A stretch of 64,000 nt of DNA from Archivesica marissinica (GCA_014843695.1 CM026391.1:39478768-39542767); one strand, 5' to 3'; numbered from the stretch's first letter, positions 11,345 to 21,604 are shown. The notes: generated by a model not told the origin, from the sequence alone. Program-made: numbers and translations.

Positions 11345-11498
11345 TAGACCTACCACACGATGACGTCACGCATGTAAACAAAACAGTGCTCGCTAAGCAT
11401 TGTGGGATCGTTACGGGGGGTTTATTCCGCCATGTTTATTATTTACCAATGCGGGTTACATAAGAACGCGATAACAATCGAAGTTTTGTACAATTAAG

Positions 11499-11882
11499 AT
11501 GGTTCACGCTAACTGTTGCATACCTGGATGCCCGGGGGAAAGCAGAGGCCATACGGAATTAAGATTCTACAAGTTGCTGAGTGAAAAGAAATCGCGCCAA
11601 ACATGGATACATTTGATCAGAAACGTCAATCTGAAGGTAGCTTCAAAACACACGACTGTTTGTAGCTTACATTTCGTCGGTGGTGTAAAGACTTACGATG
11701 TACACACTCCATCGATATTCCCATGGTCGATAGAATGGCCAGACGTTGTCAACAGATACAATATGAAAACTACAGGGCGACGGATGAAGGTCAACACACC
11801 AGGAATGGCCAAACGCAGGGCCGACATTGACGATTTTGGTCAGACACCTAGAAGCAAGCGCGTGTCCAGGCGAGTTGCTGCG
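11499..11882 (+). CDS. Transposase gene exon 1: THAP DNA-binding domain
   Basis: The first exon encodes a THAP-type C2CH zinc finger that would bind the element's own ends. The start MVHANCCIPGCPG gives the first Cys pair; Trp follows in SRQTWIHLIRN, then VCSLHF supplies the Cys-x-x-His pair, with a Pro in the SIFPWSIEW tail. A basic segment follows (KTTGRRMKV, then TPRSKRVSRRVAA). The exon is 384 bases, ends on a codon boundary, and is followed by a good donor GTATGT at 11883. THAP domains are found at the N-terminus of several DDE transposases. The start is the first ATG of the frame, about 150 bases inside the left terminus. Confidence 0.82.
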
Positions 11883-12173
11883 GTATGTTTCAGTAGTATT
11901 TTAATCGAAATTAATGCATTTATATCTCCAATTTTACATTTATTTAAATTATATTTAAAATAAACTGCAAGAAATATGCACACACTGTGTTATATGCAAA
12001 ACCAATACCCCACCCACTTATTTTACTCAATCATTCTCTAAATCTCAACCAATCCTATGTTTGCTGTTGTACTTCAACTTATTTACAGTCCCTCCGACGA
12101 GTTGTCCCTAATTGGTTGCTATACATGTGTATTTAAAACAACTATGTACATTTTGACTTCTGTTCTGTTGTAG

Positions 12174-12311
12174 ACTGCCTTGTTGGAACTAAAAAGCAGT
12201 GGAGCTGGAAATTTGACACAAGAACAAAATTCACAGGAATGCTATGCGGTGGCACTCGATGAATCTGCTTGTGTGACGGACCAACCCCAACGTGAAGTAA
12301 ATGCTACTGAG
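12174..12311 (+). CDS. Transposase gene exon 2
   Basis: The exon is preceded by a pyrimidine-rich TTCTGTTCTGTTGTAG acceptor and followed by the donor GTATCG. It is 138 bases (46 codons), phase 0 at both ends, which joins exon 1 and exon 3 in frame. It encodes an acidic, Gln/Glu-rich linker with no recognisable domain. The frame stays open past 12311 into intron 2, so a longer exon cannot be excluded, but the phases favour this end. Confidence 0.6.
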
Positions 12312-12536
12312 GTATCGTATAAATGCTATGTTTCGACAGTATTAGACAGATACGGAGTGTCGGTCGAGTCGGTTACCAATCAGGGGGATAATTATGTGAA
12401 TTATCTCAACAACCGTCTTCTTGTTCTACCCAGATGTTTATTGGTATACATGGGTCACAGTCAACTCCATATACCTATGTAGAGACCCACTGATCCATCC
12501 ATATGAGAAATCTCGGCCTATCTGGATATACACTGT

Positions 12537-12745
12537 TGTATGTATGTTCCATTAATGTCAAACCCCTTGCAGGGACGTAGACATGTTTTCCTGGGCAAGC
12601 TTAGCCCTCCTAAGTTGGTTAACCAGTACTAAGCAATGTGTGTGAGGTATCTTGCTCAATGACACTACATACGTGGCATGACCGAGTATCGAACCCGGGA
12701 CCGATTGATTCCAAATCTGACGCTCTACCACTGGACCACGGACTG
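12537..12745 (-). mobile_element. tRNA-derived SINE (family P), intron 2 of transposase gene
   Basis: The minus strand begins with a tRNA-like head: A box TGGTCCAGTGGTAGAGCG and B box GGGTTCGATACTC. The anticodon-loop region reads TTTGGAA. A non-tRNA body and a GTATGTATG-type tail (seen as TGTATGTATGT on plus) follow. A close copy sits at 33053-33263. Confidence 0.82.
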
Positions 12746-12759
12746 TTTCCAATTAAGAT

Positions 12760-13084
12760 AAAAACAATTGTTTAAACAGATTAGAACGACATTTTATTAT
12801 CAGACTTGTTACATAATAAAACATTATATAAAATATATTTACAGGACTGGGGTGAACAGTTTTATTTCAGTAAAATAATTATCATAAATACAGGTGTATT
12901 TTGTATTATTTATCAAGTAAAACATCAAACTGTCGTGGAAGGTATTCTGTAATAATACGGTTTGTTTGAATGGAAACACAGTAAATGTAATGTTATTAAT
13001 GTGTGGGTATTATATTTATATTATATAGTTTGTATGCTTAAATAGTAGGCAGCATATATTGATATCTGTGTGCTTCTTTTACAG
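12760..13084. other. Rest of transposase intron 2
   Basis: AT-rich intronic sequence. Nothing recognisable except the acceptor at its end. Confidence 0.5.
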
Positions 13085-14218
13085 CAACCCATGGTATACT
13101 ATGGAGAAACCAACCTCCTCATGAAAGATGACACACAGTCCCTTTTGCAAGACATCTTAAATAAACTTGATTCAACTAAGGACATGCAGGACATATCTAC
13201 TCTCACAAAGCTTCTGAAGTCTGTTACACATCTTCTGATTAATGTAAAGGAACAGTTTGACAGTGTAGTGGAATTGCGGTCATTGGATAGATTCTGTCTT
13301 GGGCGCTTTGAGGGGTCAGACAATGACATTAGATTTTGGACTGGATTTTATAGTTACGATGCTCTGAAAATGTTCTACACTACAATGCTTGAACCGGAGG
13401 GTACACAGTCCGACATATTGGGGTTCAGACAATAACGCTGAAAAAGATGGTGACAAGTGTGGCCCGAGGAGAAATATGTTACCTATCGATGAAATGTTCA
13501 TGACATTAATCAAACTGAAACAGGGATCTGCTATTTTGGACTTGGCCGAGGTTCAAAATTTCTGATGCTCAAGTATCACGTGTGTTCATAACATGGGTAA
13601 ACTTCATGTGTTCTCAAAGATATTGACATATGGATGTCAAAGTCAAGAGTGAGAAAGCACAGTCCACGTGTCTTTAAGCATATGTACCGTGACGTGCGTG
13701 TGATCATTGATTGCACTGAGATAGCTCTTGAGCGGCCAAGTGACTTTGAGGTCCAAGCAGCTACATACTCAACATACAAGGGGAATAATACTCTGAAAGG
13801 TCTTGTTGGAATTAGTCCCAATGGAATTCCCACATTTGTGTCCGACTTGTTTGAAGGGAGCATCTCGGACAATCAGATTGTTTACGACTGTGGCCTCCTA
13901 CAGAAATTGGAACCGTATGATGCAATAATGGCCGACAGAGGATTTACTGGTAAGGAAGGACTGGCAAAACACAATAAAGTTCGTTTGGTGACGCCACATT
14001 TTTTACATGACAAAAAACAGATGGGGGTGCAGGAACTTGTAGAGTCTGTTGCCATTGCACGTGTTAGGATACATGTAGAACGCATGATGGGGCGCATAAA
14101 ACAGTGGCATATTTTGTCCCGGAAGGTGCCAATCACATACTGGAATCATATAAATGACATTTTTCAATTGTGTGCTCGGTTAGTATTGTTCTGGCCACCA
14201 TTGGTTGATTCAGAGTAG
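13085..14218 (+). pseudogene. Transposase gene last exon: DDE_4 catalytic domain, frameshifted
   Basis: The acceptor CTTCTTTTACAG precedes 13085. The first part (to about 13415) ends in RFWTGFYSYDALKMFY, the usual entry into the Harbinger-type catalytic region. Three frameshifts follow (near 13410-13420, 13550 and 13610-13620), after which 13634-14218 is open. Catalytic residues are visible: Asp in VIIDCTEIALE, Asp in IMADRGF, Glu in IHVERMMGRIK. The flanking text (YSTYKGNNTLKGLVGISPNG, FWPPLV) is typical of DDE_4 nucleases, the family of HARBI1. With all three acidic residues kept but three frameshifts, this is a recent pseudogene or carries assembly indels. Confidence 0.85.
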
Positions 14219-14384
14219 TGATTTGTACCAAATAATCAATACACACAGGACAATAATTACCTTAAAAATTATAACCTGTGCCTGAGCAGTGCAAAATAGA
14301 TCAGACTGCTCTTCCATTACCTACATTTAATTTGAACACATGCTCAAATTTTAGGATAACTACTGTAATTGATTACAGTGTCAC

Positions 14385-14440
14385 CATCTCACAAACTTCC
14401 CAGCCTGGTGAGAAGCAAGCATGATAACCACTGCGCTAAT
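14385..14440 (-). mobile_element. SINE head fragment (family C)
   Basis: Read on the minus strand, TCGGATTAGCGCAGTGGTTA is a tRNA-type A box and matches the head of the SINE at 58089-58157. The B-box side is decayed. Confidence 0.5.
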
Positions 14441-14689
14441 CCGACAGCATAAGGATAATTACGGCATGCCACATTAAGATGATTGTTCAATATATCTATA
14501 TCCATGGCGATATTCAATTTGGGAGTTCTGTGAAACTAGTTATAAACTTTTATATACATGTATATATAAAATACGTATTAAAGTGGCGAAACCAATAATT
14601 TAGCACATCACTGATATTTCATAATGGTCTAGTGGTTGTTCACGACTAGCATGTATATAACTGGCATTACATTCCACCAGAAGCATAGA

Positions 14690-14800
14690 TTGAAGATTAA
14701 ATTCCGCATTTCCACTTATCTCTCCCTCATGACGATGGATTCCATCAGGAATGAGGTCTCGATTGTGATTAATGTTGTAAAAACATGTTTCGCAATTTTG
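14690..14800 (+). mobile_element. SINE 3' fragment (family M)
   Basis: It contains GATGGATTCCATCAGGAATG, then GAGGTCTCGATTGTGATTAA and CATGTTTCGCAATT. This is the same body and tail as the SINEs at 35236-35412 and 50203-50412, in the opposite orientation to them. Confidence 0.72.
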
Positions 14801-15009
14801 TATGACTAAAATAGTACACTAATCTCTGCCCACATCATGTTTTTTACAAAGACACGTGTGTATTATTTCATGCTATTACATGTACATGATGTAAACATTG
14901 TAATATTTGATATTATAACTGGTGTATGATTGTGGATAGCCAAGATGAAATGAAAAATAAACATTATTGACATTTATAATTGTTATTGAAATATGTTCAA
15001 CATTGATTT

Positions 15010-15701
15010 CTATTTATAAAACCCCTGTGCTACTAAAGCTGGAACTATGTGATTGTTATGGAATGCTAATAACTTGTGGCGTATTCTTTCCCAGAACTCT
15101 TTGTCGAATGCAACTCGAATGATCATCACATCACACTCCATATTTGTGAACAACACAAAGTCGCACCACTTCCTCTCTGTTTCCGCCATTTGCATCTGGA
15201 CTTGATAATAATAAGCATGCTTCTCTTTCAATACAGGTGCCCCATTTATTATTTTCACAGGGAAGGCAGATTTCCTGAAATTTGTCTCAATCAATTCATC
15301 GACACTGTTGATATCTTGACATGAATACAAACACTTCACCTCAAGGACACCATCCTCGTCCACTAGCCTGTCTGGGCTACCCGCCAGCTGGCCATAGTTG
15401 GCATCTACAAATAGCCCACATTCAGTGACAATTACAAGTTCACCAGCTGACTGTTTCTGGTCAACATACTTCTGTACTGCTGCACCTTCATTTTGAATTC
15501 CGTATGCCATTGCAGGAATCCTTGTTATTGAAGGTTTTTTAACAGTGATGACATTTTTACTAGGTTGTGAACGTTACCATTCCCAACAAATTTCTTTGCA
15601 TTACTGGCCGTGATGCGTCCCTTCCTCTCTCTAAACCAAATGGGGTTGTTGGCTTGACCAACAGTATGTTGCTGAATGCTGTCCCTCTTGTACCTGGTCA
15701 C
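15010..15701 (-). pseudogene. YqaJ-like nuclease exon, one frameshift
   Basis: Last exon of the element's second gene, encoding a YqaJ-family (lambda exonuclease-like, PD-(D/E)xK) nuclease. The acceptor TTTCCAG ends just before 15701. The N-terminal block has NPIWFRERKGRITASNAKKF, the usual Trp-x-x-x-Arg and RITAS lead-in. After a one-base frameshift near 15545-15562, beside a run of A, comes IPAMAYGIQNEGAA. Next is AGSPDRLVDEDGVLEVKC (catalytic Asp and Glu-x-Lys) and YYYQVQMQM (Gln-rich helix). The stop is at 15010-15012. In phages these enzymes act in recombination; in this transposon the role is unknown, perhaps end processing or repair of donor sites. One indel is the only visible lesion. 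Confidence 0.82.
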
Positions 15702-15752
15702 CTGGAAATACAATGTTTATATACGGCTGTAGAAATAATGTTACTGGACATT

Positions 15753-15806
15753 CGACAAATTCCTGCCGACAGACTTATTCGACAAATTCCTGCCGACAGA
15801 CTCATA
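15753..15806. repeat. 27-bp tandem duplication
   Basis: Two near-identical copies of ATTCGACAAATTCCTGCCGA plus ACAGACT side by side, in the intron before the YqaJ exon. Confidence 0.85.
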
Positions 15807-16184
15807 TCAATACATAAAGTTGGATATGATGAAACCAACGGTGGTCATTTGAAACCGATCCGGTCGATTGGTGATCAACACAATTTTCAACATTACTTTT
15901 AGTCCATCATTATACTCTGCATTGTGTTATTATGTGTGTTACTAACTTTAGGCTGTACAGTCAAATTCTGTCATAAGCAGCCAGCCAAGGGATTTGCAGA
16001 AAATGGCTGCTAAACACATGTGTCTGCTTAATAGAGGTCAACTCACGACTCGACTGTATAATAAATAGAGACTGTTACACCCAAGACACGTGATATACAT
16101 GTACCAAGCACTAATCCACTATGGTTAGACTTTTGTTTCAAACGGATAGATCCCACTCATGATTGTGTTAAATGCATTATGTAC

Positions 16185-16295
16185 CTGGAGCTTGTTCAAC
16201 ACCGCTTCTTCAGGAAGAATCTGTGTCCTTGTTTCAGCACCAAGTGAACTGTCAGTCTCACCCTCACTAGCCGTATCTGTGCTGGAGTCAAGTAG
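16185..16295 (-). CDS. SWIM/YqaJ gene, fourth exon
   Basis: 111 bases, 37 codons, phase 0 at both ends. The acceptor TTGTTTCAG precedes it and the donor GTACAT follows. It encodes an acidic Ser/Thr-rich linker (SSTDTASEGETDSS) ending LNKLQ. No domain is recognised; the support is splice-site quality and phase agreement with its neighbours. Confidence 0.65.
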
Positions 16296-16677
16296 CTGAA
16301 ACAATGGACATATATGTACACTTGTGTTACAAACAAATACACGCATTGTTTACTAAGAAGTGCCGCTGGTGTTTCTGGGCCTATCCCCACTTAAAGTGCA
16401 CGAGCATCATCACACAATACTGATACATATTTTTAAGTTTCATAAAATTTCACCCCAAAATGACATAGTTTGATACTGAGAAAAATGGCTCCAGAGGAAT
16501 AACACTATATCAATTCCGGTGGGGGGTTATAAAGTGACTAATATACTTCAGGAGTTGATCAGGGGGTTAAAATAAATAAATGTACCACACAAATCTACAT
16601 CTATGGTTCAAGCTTGTTGGTTGACGGTGAGCAGGCGATCTCAACAGATAGAGTCTGATAGACACAAGAATTAATAC

Positions 16678-16853
16678 CTGGAGTAGACCAGTGTCATGCC
16701 TGGTATTCTGCAGACATCTCAGAGCTGCCTTGGTGTCGTCTATACACACACGCTTTGTAGACCGGACACAAGAGTCATAGGTCTCGTAGTTCTCCAGTGC
16801 TCGTTTTCGTTTCAGTTTCCTGCCAAACACATGTCGTTGAACAACTCGATCCC
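16678..16853 (-). CDS. SWIM/YqaJ gene, third exon
   Basis: 176 bases with acceptor TTTTCAG and donor GTATTA. It enters with two bases that complete the codon left by the previous exon, and leaves in phase 0. It encodes a basic patch (GRKLKRKRALENY) and then a Cys-containing helix-like segment (KAALRCLQNTR). The basic patch could be a nuclear localisation signal; that is inference. Confidence 0.68.
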
Positions 16854-17258
16854 CTGAAAATGTATGTGAACATAATCATGAATATTTGTCCCAATCTTGG
16901 AATTTAATGAAAATTTCGGATGTTGGCTAAATTTTCAGAATCAATACATTTTTGGATGTCGGATGACAATTTTCGGTAAATATGTGTCAACTTTCAGTAT
17001 AATATACAGGAAATATCAATTTAATAAGGAAAAACATTTTCATGACAACAGACTCTATATGACAAGGAGGACAGGTGCATACACATTATTGGGTAGAATA
17101 TGCACTGTCGCAATTGTAATGTTACTTTGCAACATGTAGAATTAGAGACATAAAATTATGTACATACATATCGATCCTCTGCTCAGGTACTTGTGTATGA
17201 ATATCACAGTACTTCAGGAATTATATTGTTTGAAACAGAGTCAATCATATATACATAC

Positions 17259-17559
17259 CTATTTTGAGTGGCTTTGTCATCTTTTTCGCCTTCCTGGATG
17301 GTTGATGCCATTTCTGCTCCTGTGATGTGCAGCTTTCTGCTCCCTGTATGTAGCTGTTTACAAAGTCGATAACTCCAAACAGAACACCAGCAATGTGATT
17401 GCATTTACCACCATGTCCGGCTACACATGTACATTTAGCCGTCATCACAAGACCAGACCTATTGTCAAATACAATATCAGTTCTGTATTTTCTCTCACGG
17501 TATGATGCCAGTACCATGGCAGTAACATGTGTAACCATGTCCAACTTACACACCTTCAT
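17259..17559 (-). CDS. SWIM/YqaJ gene, SWIM zinc-finger exon
   Basis: The key segment reads TAKCTCVAGHGGKCNHIAGV, a SWIM zinc finger of the form Cys-x-Cys-x(n)-Cys-x-His, preceded by DIVFDNRSGLVM. SWIM domains occur in MULE and other transposon proteins and mediate DNA or protein contacts. The 3' end is a clear donor (AAATAG then GTATGT), leaving one base that joins the next exon in frame. The 5' boundary is uncertain: the frame is open from 17559, but I could not find an acceptor in the right phase, so a small exon or lesion may lie just upstream. Confidence 0.75.
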
Positions 17560-17778
17560 ATCGTCGATAAGTCAAATAGAATCATTGTAATTTCACATGT
17601 AAACAATTATTTTCTGCCGATAAAGTAAGTACATTATTACATTATGGCGTTAATTCTCAATCTACATAACGACATTGAGATAATAAATTACTAAAAAAAA
17701 ATCGAGAGGAAATATTGTTCACTGAAAAATGAATTTTTTGTACACAACAACGACTGTGTTTTGTAACGAGTAATTTAC

Positions 17779-17939
17779 CTTTCTATGAGTCGTTTCTTCG
17801 ATTCTGATTTAGACGCACTAAATCCACGACAATGTAGCCATCGAATAAGATCAGGAAGGCTGTTGTCTTCGACGACAATCAGTGGCAAAATCGCACCTTT
17901 CACATCGCATTCCGCAAGTCGAACTATAGTTTCCGCCAT
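17779..17939 (-). CDS. SWIM/YqaJ gene, first exon
   Basis: The ATG at 17939-17937 opens an exon of 161 bases ending in AAAG then GTAAAT. It encodes MAETIVRLAECDVKGAI, then LPDLIRWLHCRGF, then KKRLIER. The last part resembles a small helix-extended-helix (SAP-like) DNA-binding element; this is inference from pattern only. The start lies about 90 bases from the right terminus of the element, mirroring the THAP gene at the left end. Confidence 0.7.
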
Positions 17940-18026
17940 ATTTGTTACTTTTGCGATATCCGCCCCGCTCCTATCCCAGAATGCATTGCGCTAAACATTG
18001 CATGACGTCATCGTGAAATAGCCCTA

Positions 18027-18483
18027 TTGTACTGACAATCGTATAAAACAACTTAAATTCAAGATAGTTCACAACATTGTTGCCACGAGACAAAACTTAT
18101 TTAAATGGAAACTAGTAGAACTTCCAACATGCATTAGTTGTGGAGTTCTTGAAGATTATGAACACTTTTTCGTAAATTGTACACTGATCCGAAATTTCTG
18201 GGCATACATAAACAATAGATTTGCAATGTGTGGAATCAACAAGAATATGAATACTTTATATAATATTGTGATTGGATATAAAATGGAATCAGAATACTAT
18301 AATGATGTTAACATTATACTAAATTTAGTTATATTCTGTTTATATAAATCTTACTACCAAAGTGAAAAGAGAACGACTCCTCTTGACATTAGAAACCTAT
18401 TTGTACACGAGTTTAATTTTTTATATGTTTACCTGAAAGAAAAGCTAACATCGTTACTACGACAATTTCATAATAGTTTATAG
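18027..18483 (+). pseudogene. LINE ORF2 C-terminal domain with zinc knuckle
   Basis: C-terminal end of a Tx1/L1-like LINE ORF2, continuing from 11277-11344 across the 6.7-kb transposon. It reads RIKQLKFKIVHNIVATRQNL, then the Cys-x-x-Cys...His-x-x-x-x-Cys motif CISCGVLEDYEHFFVNC, then a hydrophobic-basic tail ending at the stop at 18481. This knuckle follows the reverse transcriptase in L1-group LINEs and may hold the RNA. The reverse transcriptase itself is not in this window, so only about 150 residues survive. A related but not identical copy is at 57371-57875. Confidence 0.78.
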
Positions 18484-19096
18484 TTCATCATCAGCCTATT
18501 AGAATAACCTACTGTATATACTCGACCATAAGTCGACCTCGCTCATAAGTCGAGGTGGTATTTGGGGCCAAAAACCGTGTATTTTGCATGCACCCGCCCA
18601 TAAGTCGAGGCACTTTTTCAGAAAATTTCAACAAACCGTATAGCTAAATATTCACTGAAACCGTGACCCATCTTGAATTGTTTTTAATGTAAAATATTCA
18701 TTGCTTTACTTGTTTATCATCATCCAGAAATGTCCGAGAACTTTTGGCAGTTTCCATGTTGACGTCTTTGTGATGCATTAGAACAATAGGACAGTTCAAA
18801 AACACTTCACCTCCGTAGATATTGCACAGCTTAAATTATTACTGTATCTATGATAACGGATTACTTATCTCAACAATGACCGTGCATGTGCTAGTTGTAT
18901 AATTGGTGTATCGAAGACATGCATCATTTGGATCACGCAATAGATTTGTTTGGAAAATCCATTTATAACGCAAGGACCACACTGAATGCAATGCGACGCT
19001 ACGATTGGTGGGATTGGGAAAATACCTCATTAATATTCGTGACTACATGTTCGGCTTAGTGCTTGGTTGTATTGGGAAATACCCAAAATTATTTTA

Positions 19097-19312
19097 TCAA
19101 GGTCCTCCCTCGTAAGGACTAGACCGAATAACACGGCGTTTCAAGCTCCTATGTCCCTCTTGCAATTTGCCTTTGCACTTTTTCCAGTCCCTAACTAATT
19201 TTTCATTCACTCCGAACTCGTGTTCTGCCGCACAGTTATTGGTATTCTCGGCAAATTCAACTACACGAAGCTTAAATGCACTGTCATATGATACGCGTTT
19301 TCTCTTAGGCAT
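19097..19312 (-). pseudogene. pogo transposase N-terminal Brinker-like DNA-binding domain
   Basis: The peptide starts MPKRKRVSYDSAFKLRVVEF and continues with NNCAAEHEFGVNEKLVRDWK. This is the helix-turn-helix of the Brinker DNA-binding type seen at the N-terminus of POGK-like pogo transposases (Phe-Lys-Leu-Arg-Val-Val, Glu-Phe, Val-Asn-Glu-Lys-Leu-Val-Arg-Asp-Trp). It would recognise transposon ends. After about 50 residues the sequence diverges and stops at residue 71; the DDE domain is missing. It is a remnant, not a functional gene. Confidence 0.75.
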
Positions 19313-19633
19313 TTTGAAGATAATCCAATTCTTTCAATTAAAAGATAAATCCAATTTTGTTATAGCAGTGATGTAAACAAGCAGTGATGTAAACAGACGA
19401 TTAAAATGTTTGTATGAATAATGAGTCATCACCTTCTATGGGTAAAGCCACATTACAAACAAAGTGTTCCGATATAAAGTAGTTCCAAATGGTTGTCATG
19501 ACAACCGTATGGCCCAAAACAGCGAATGGCTATTTGACAAGGGGGGAGCAGTGCCTTTGAAGTTGAGAATGTGTGATAAATGTAAGGTCATTTCAGGTCA
19601 TTGTCGGCGACATGAAAGACAGGACAACAAGTA

Positions 19634-19677
19634 GGTTGCTGTACGTCTGGGATCTCGACACTAGACGTACAGCAACC
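19634..19677. repeat. 15-bp perfect inverted repeat with 14-nt loop
   Basis: The arms GGTTGCTGTACGTCT and AGACGTACAGCAACC are perfectly complementary; pairing extends three more positions outward with one mismatch. It lies inside the pogo remnant. Confidence 0.9.
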
Positions 19678-20261
19678 CACAGGTGTCTGTTTATTTGTCG
19701 GGTAGATCAAAGGACAGAAATTCGCTGCTTTAAAACTGTCGGCTCTCTTGGAGATCAACAAATATTTACATCCAGAATATCCAAGGCAATGAAACCACAC
19801 TAATAGCATATTATAAACTCTCAATATATAAAACAACGATAAATTGAACCGTTTTTGAACTTTTTATTTAACATGGTAGCGAGTATGTATAACTGCAGCA
19901 AATATTAGCATAGTTGCCACTGATGTAAATCGGCAGCAAAATTTCTGAAATATTTGTAAAAAATTATGTGACTCGGCCATAAGTCAATGCAGCTTTTGGG
20001 GGCAAATTTTAGAAGCAAATATGGTCGACTTATGGCCGAGTATATACGGTAATAGTTTTGGTTCATTATTAGAAATTCTTATCAGGCCGGATGTATGGTT
20101 TGCATTATATAAATGTCCTAATATCCTCGCTTCATATTTCGTTTCTTTGTAAGCTGGATGATGGGTTGTTTAAAAAAAATAATAAGACTTTTGATACTTC
20201 TTCTAAAATACTAGACTTCTAAAAGTTTAGTGTAATGATTTATAAAATAATTATGTTAAAC

Positions 20262-20276
20262 GAAGTTCCTGACTTC
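20262..20276 (+). other. LINE 3' hairpin, copy a
   Basis: GAAGT-TCCTG-ACTTC, a 5-bp stem and 5-base loop, in the context ACGAAG...CTTCAC. The same structure recurs at 20453 and 57976 with compensating base changes. Confidence 0.7.
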
Positions 20277-20452
20277 ACGGTAATAAAAACCAGTTCATCC
20301 TCTTTCACATGCATATTATAAATTGCAATGTTATTGAAATCTGTAATTGCACATGCATATTATAAATTGCAATATTATTGAAATCTGTTTGAATATATTG
20401 TTATATTGTATACTGTTTTGATATAATGTGTACATATTGATATAAAATAAAC

Positions 20453-20468
20453 GAAGCCGCTGAGCTTC
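20453..20468 (+). other. LINE 3' hairpin, copy b, before A tail
   Basis: GAAGC-CGCTGA-GCTTC, followed two bases later by an A run. It is the likely recognition element for the LINE reverse transcriptase, by analogy with other LINEs that have 3' stem-loops. Confidence 0.72.
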
Positions 20469-20739
20469 ACAAAAAAAAGACTCAATAGGTAGGTGATTTG
20501 AATGTGCAGACATAGATAACTTGTAACTCATCCGCCCATTTCACCAATTGTACTTACTGCCTCTGCGATCAATCATCGTAATTTAGCCAAACGTTCTAGG
20601 GATAACCCAAAGTACCTCCTGCACCTCATAGCAGCTCGAAATGCACCATGCCCCTTTTCTGACAGATCCTGCCCATTTTCTACTATAGAATAAACCCAAC
20701 TATCCCTTACGTTAGTGATACAGCCTACATGCAGGCAAG

Positions 20740-21600
20740 GTGAATATATGGTTCTTAAACAATTGGTTTGTTAGAAACTATGGAGTCAGAGGTCAAACAT
20801 TAAGGTGGATTAAGAGTTTTCTAGATAATAGACTCCAGTCTAATGGTATTAGTTCAGAGGAGGGATCCGTACTTGGAGCCCTGCTTTTCCTAGCCTACAT
20901 AAACGACCTCCCACAAAACATCAGTTCCAAAGTCTGTATCTTTGCAGATGATACTGCAGTCTATCACTGACATCTGCAAATGAGTCGGTCACACTCCAAA
21001 GCGATCTTAAGAGATTAGAATAGTGGGAGTGGGACATGGAATTTAACCCCTCCAAATGTCAAGTTATCCACGTCACCAGAAGGAAACATCATATTCCCAG
21101 TCAATATAAACTCCATGGAGTCCTACTTGAGTCAGTCACCTCAGCTAAATAGCTTTGTATGAATATCTCAAATCACCTCAGCCAAATACCTTGGCATGGA
21201 TATCTCAAATACCCTGTTGTGGAACACTCGCATAAAAAGGTCAACTAAGAAAGCAAACCAAACATTAGGATTTCTAGGTAGAAACCTCCGGGTCAATTCC
21301 GAACCCCTTAATTCCATGGCTTACCAGACACTAGTGAGACCCCAGCTTGAATATGGCTCCGAGATTTTGTCACCCCATACCCAAACATTGATAGACCAAA
21401 TTGAAGGTGTCCAGCGAAGAGCAGCTCGTTGGATAAAGGCCGACTTCTATCGTACCTCTAGTGTTACAGACAATATACATTCACTAAATCTAAGGCGTAT
21501 TGACAATAGGTTATCCCTACCATTGGAACCATCTCCCTCCTGACATTGTCCATCTCCCTAGAGCAATTCAATACGGCAGTTTGCCATATTGATCATGCCA
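20740..21600 (+). pseudogene. CR1/Jockey-like LINE reverse transcriptase, degraded
   Basis: Reverse transcriptase of a second LINE group. I see [29 protein letters not shown] (motif B region) and FADDTAVYH (catalytic Asp pair). After frameshifts and stops come AKYLGMDISNTLLW, MAYQTLVRPQLEYG, VQRRAARW and, near 21560-21600, the terminal LEQFNTAVCHIDHAS. The PQLEYGS-type and RRAARW-type blocks are the usual post-RT region of CR1/Jockey-group LINEs. The 5' part, including the endonuclease, is missing and several lesions are present. Sister fragments on the other strand lie at 27540-27725 and 28245-28660. Confidence 0.78.
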
Positions 21601-21604
21601 GTTC

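Larger units (their letters stand above)
14219..15009. other. Space between the two convergent transposon genes
   Basis: No gene was seen. It contains a SINE head at 14385-14440 and a different SINE tail at 14690-14800, both apparently later insertions. Confidence 0.6.
11347..18024. mobile_element. ISL2EU/PIF-Harbinger-related transposon with THAP-DDE and SWIM-YqaJ genes
   Basis: The left end GACCTACCACACGATGACGT and the inverted right end GGGCTATTTCACGATGACGT share a CACGATGACGTCA core and further similarity inward. TA flanks both sides (11345-11346 and 18025-18026). Joining the flanks gives LINE sequence on both sides, which fixes the insertion. Inside are two convergent multi-exon genes: a THAP/DDE_4 transposase on plus and a SWIM/YqaJ protein on minus. 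A 2-bp duplication, an IS5/Harbinger-type DDE and an accessory YqaJ nuclease are, as I recall, the hallmarks of the ISL2EU group. Two SINEs have inserted between the genes and one in an intron. Confidence 0.85.
18512..20049. mobile_element. pogo-superfamily transposon remnant inserted in LINE 3' region
   Basis: The left end CTGTATATACTCGACCATAA and the inverted right end CCGTATATACTCGGCCATAA are clear inverted repeats, with TA on both outer sides (18510-18511 and 20050-20051). LINE 3' sequence continues on both flanks. The inside carries one recognisable piece of transposase, a Brinker-type DNA-binding domain on minus, and a long hairpin at 19634-19677. The TA target, TIR and domain together place it in Tc1/mariner-pogo. 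Confidence 0.82.
20050..20480 (+). mobile_element. LINE 3' untranslated end with hairpin and A tail
   Basis: Continuation of the LINE 3' end after the pogo insertion. It holds two related hairpins (20262-20276 and 20453-20468), the second followed by an A run at 20470-20478 that looks like the LINE tail. A 43-44 bp imperfect tandem duplication around GCATATTATAAATTGCAAT lies at about 20310-20388. Confidence 0.65.
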
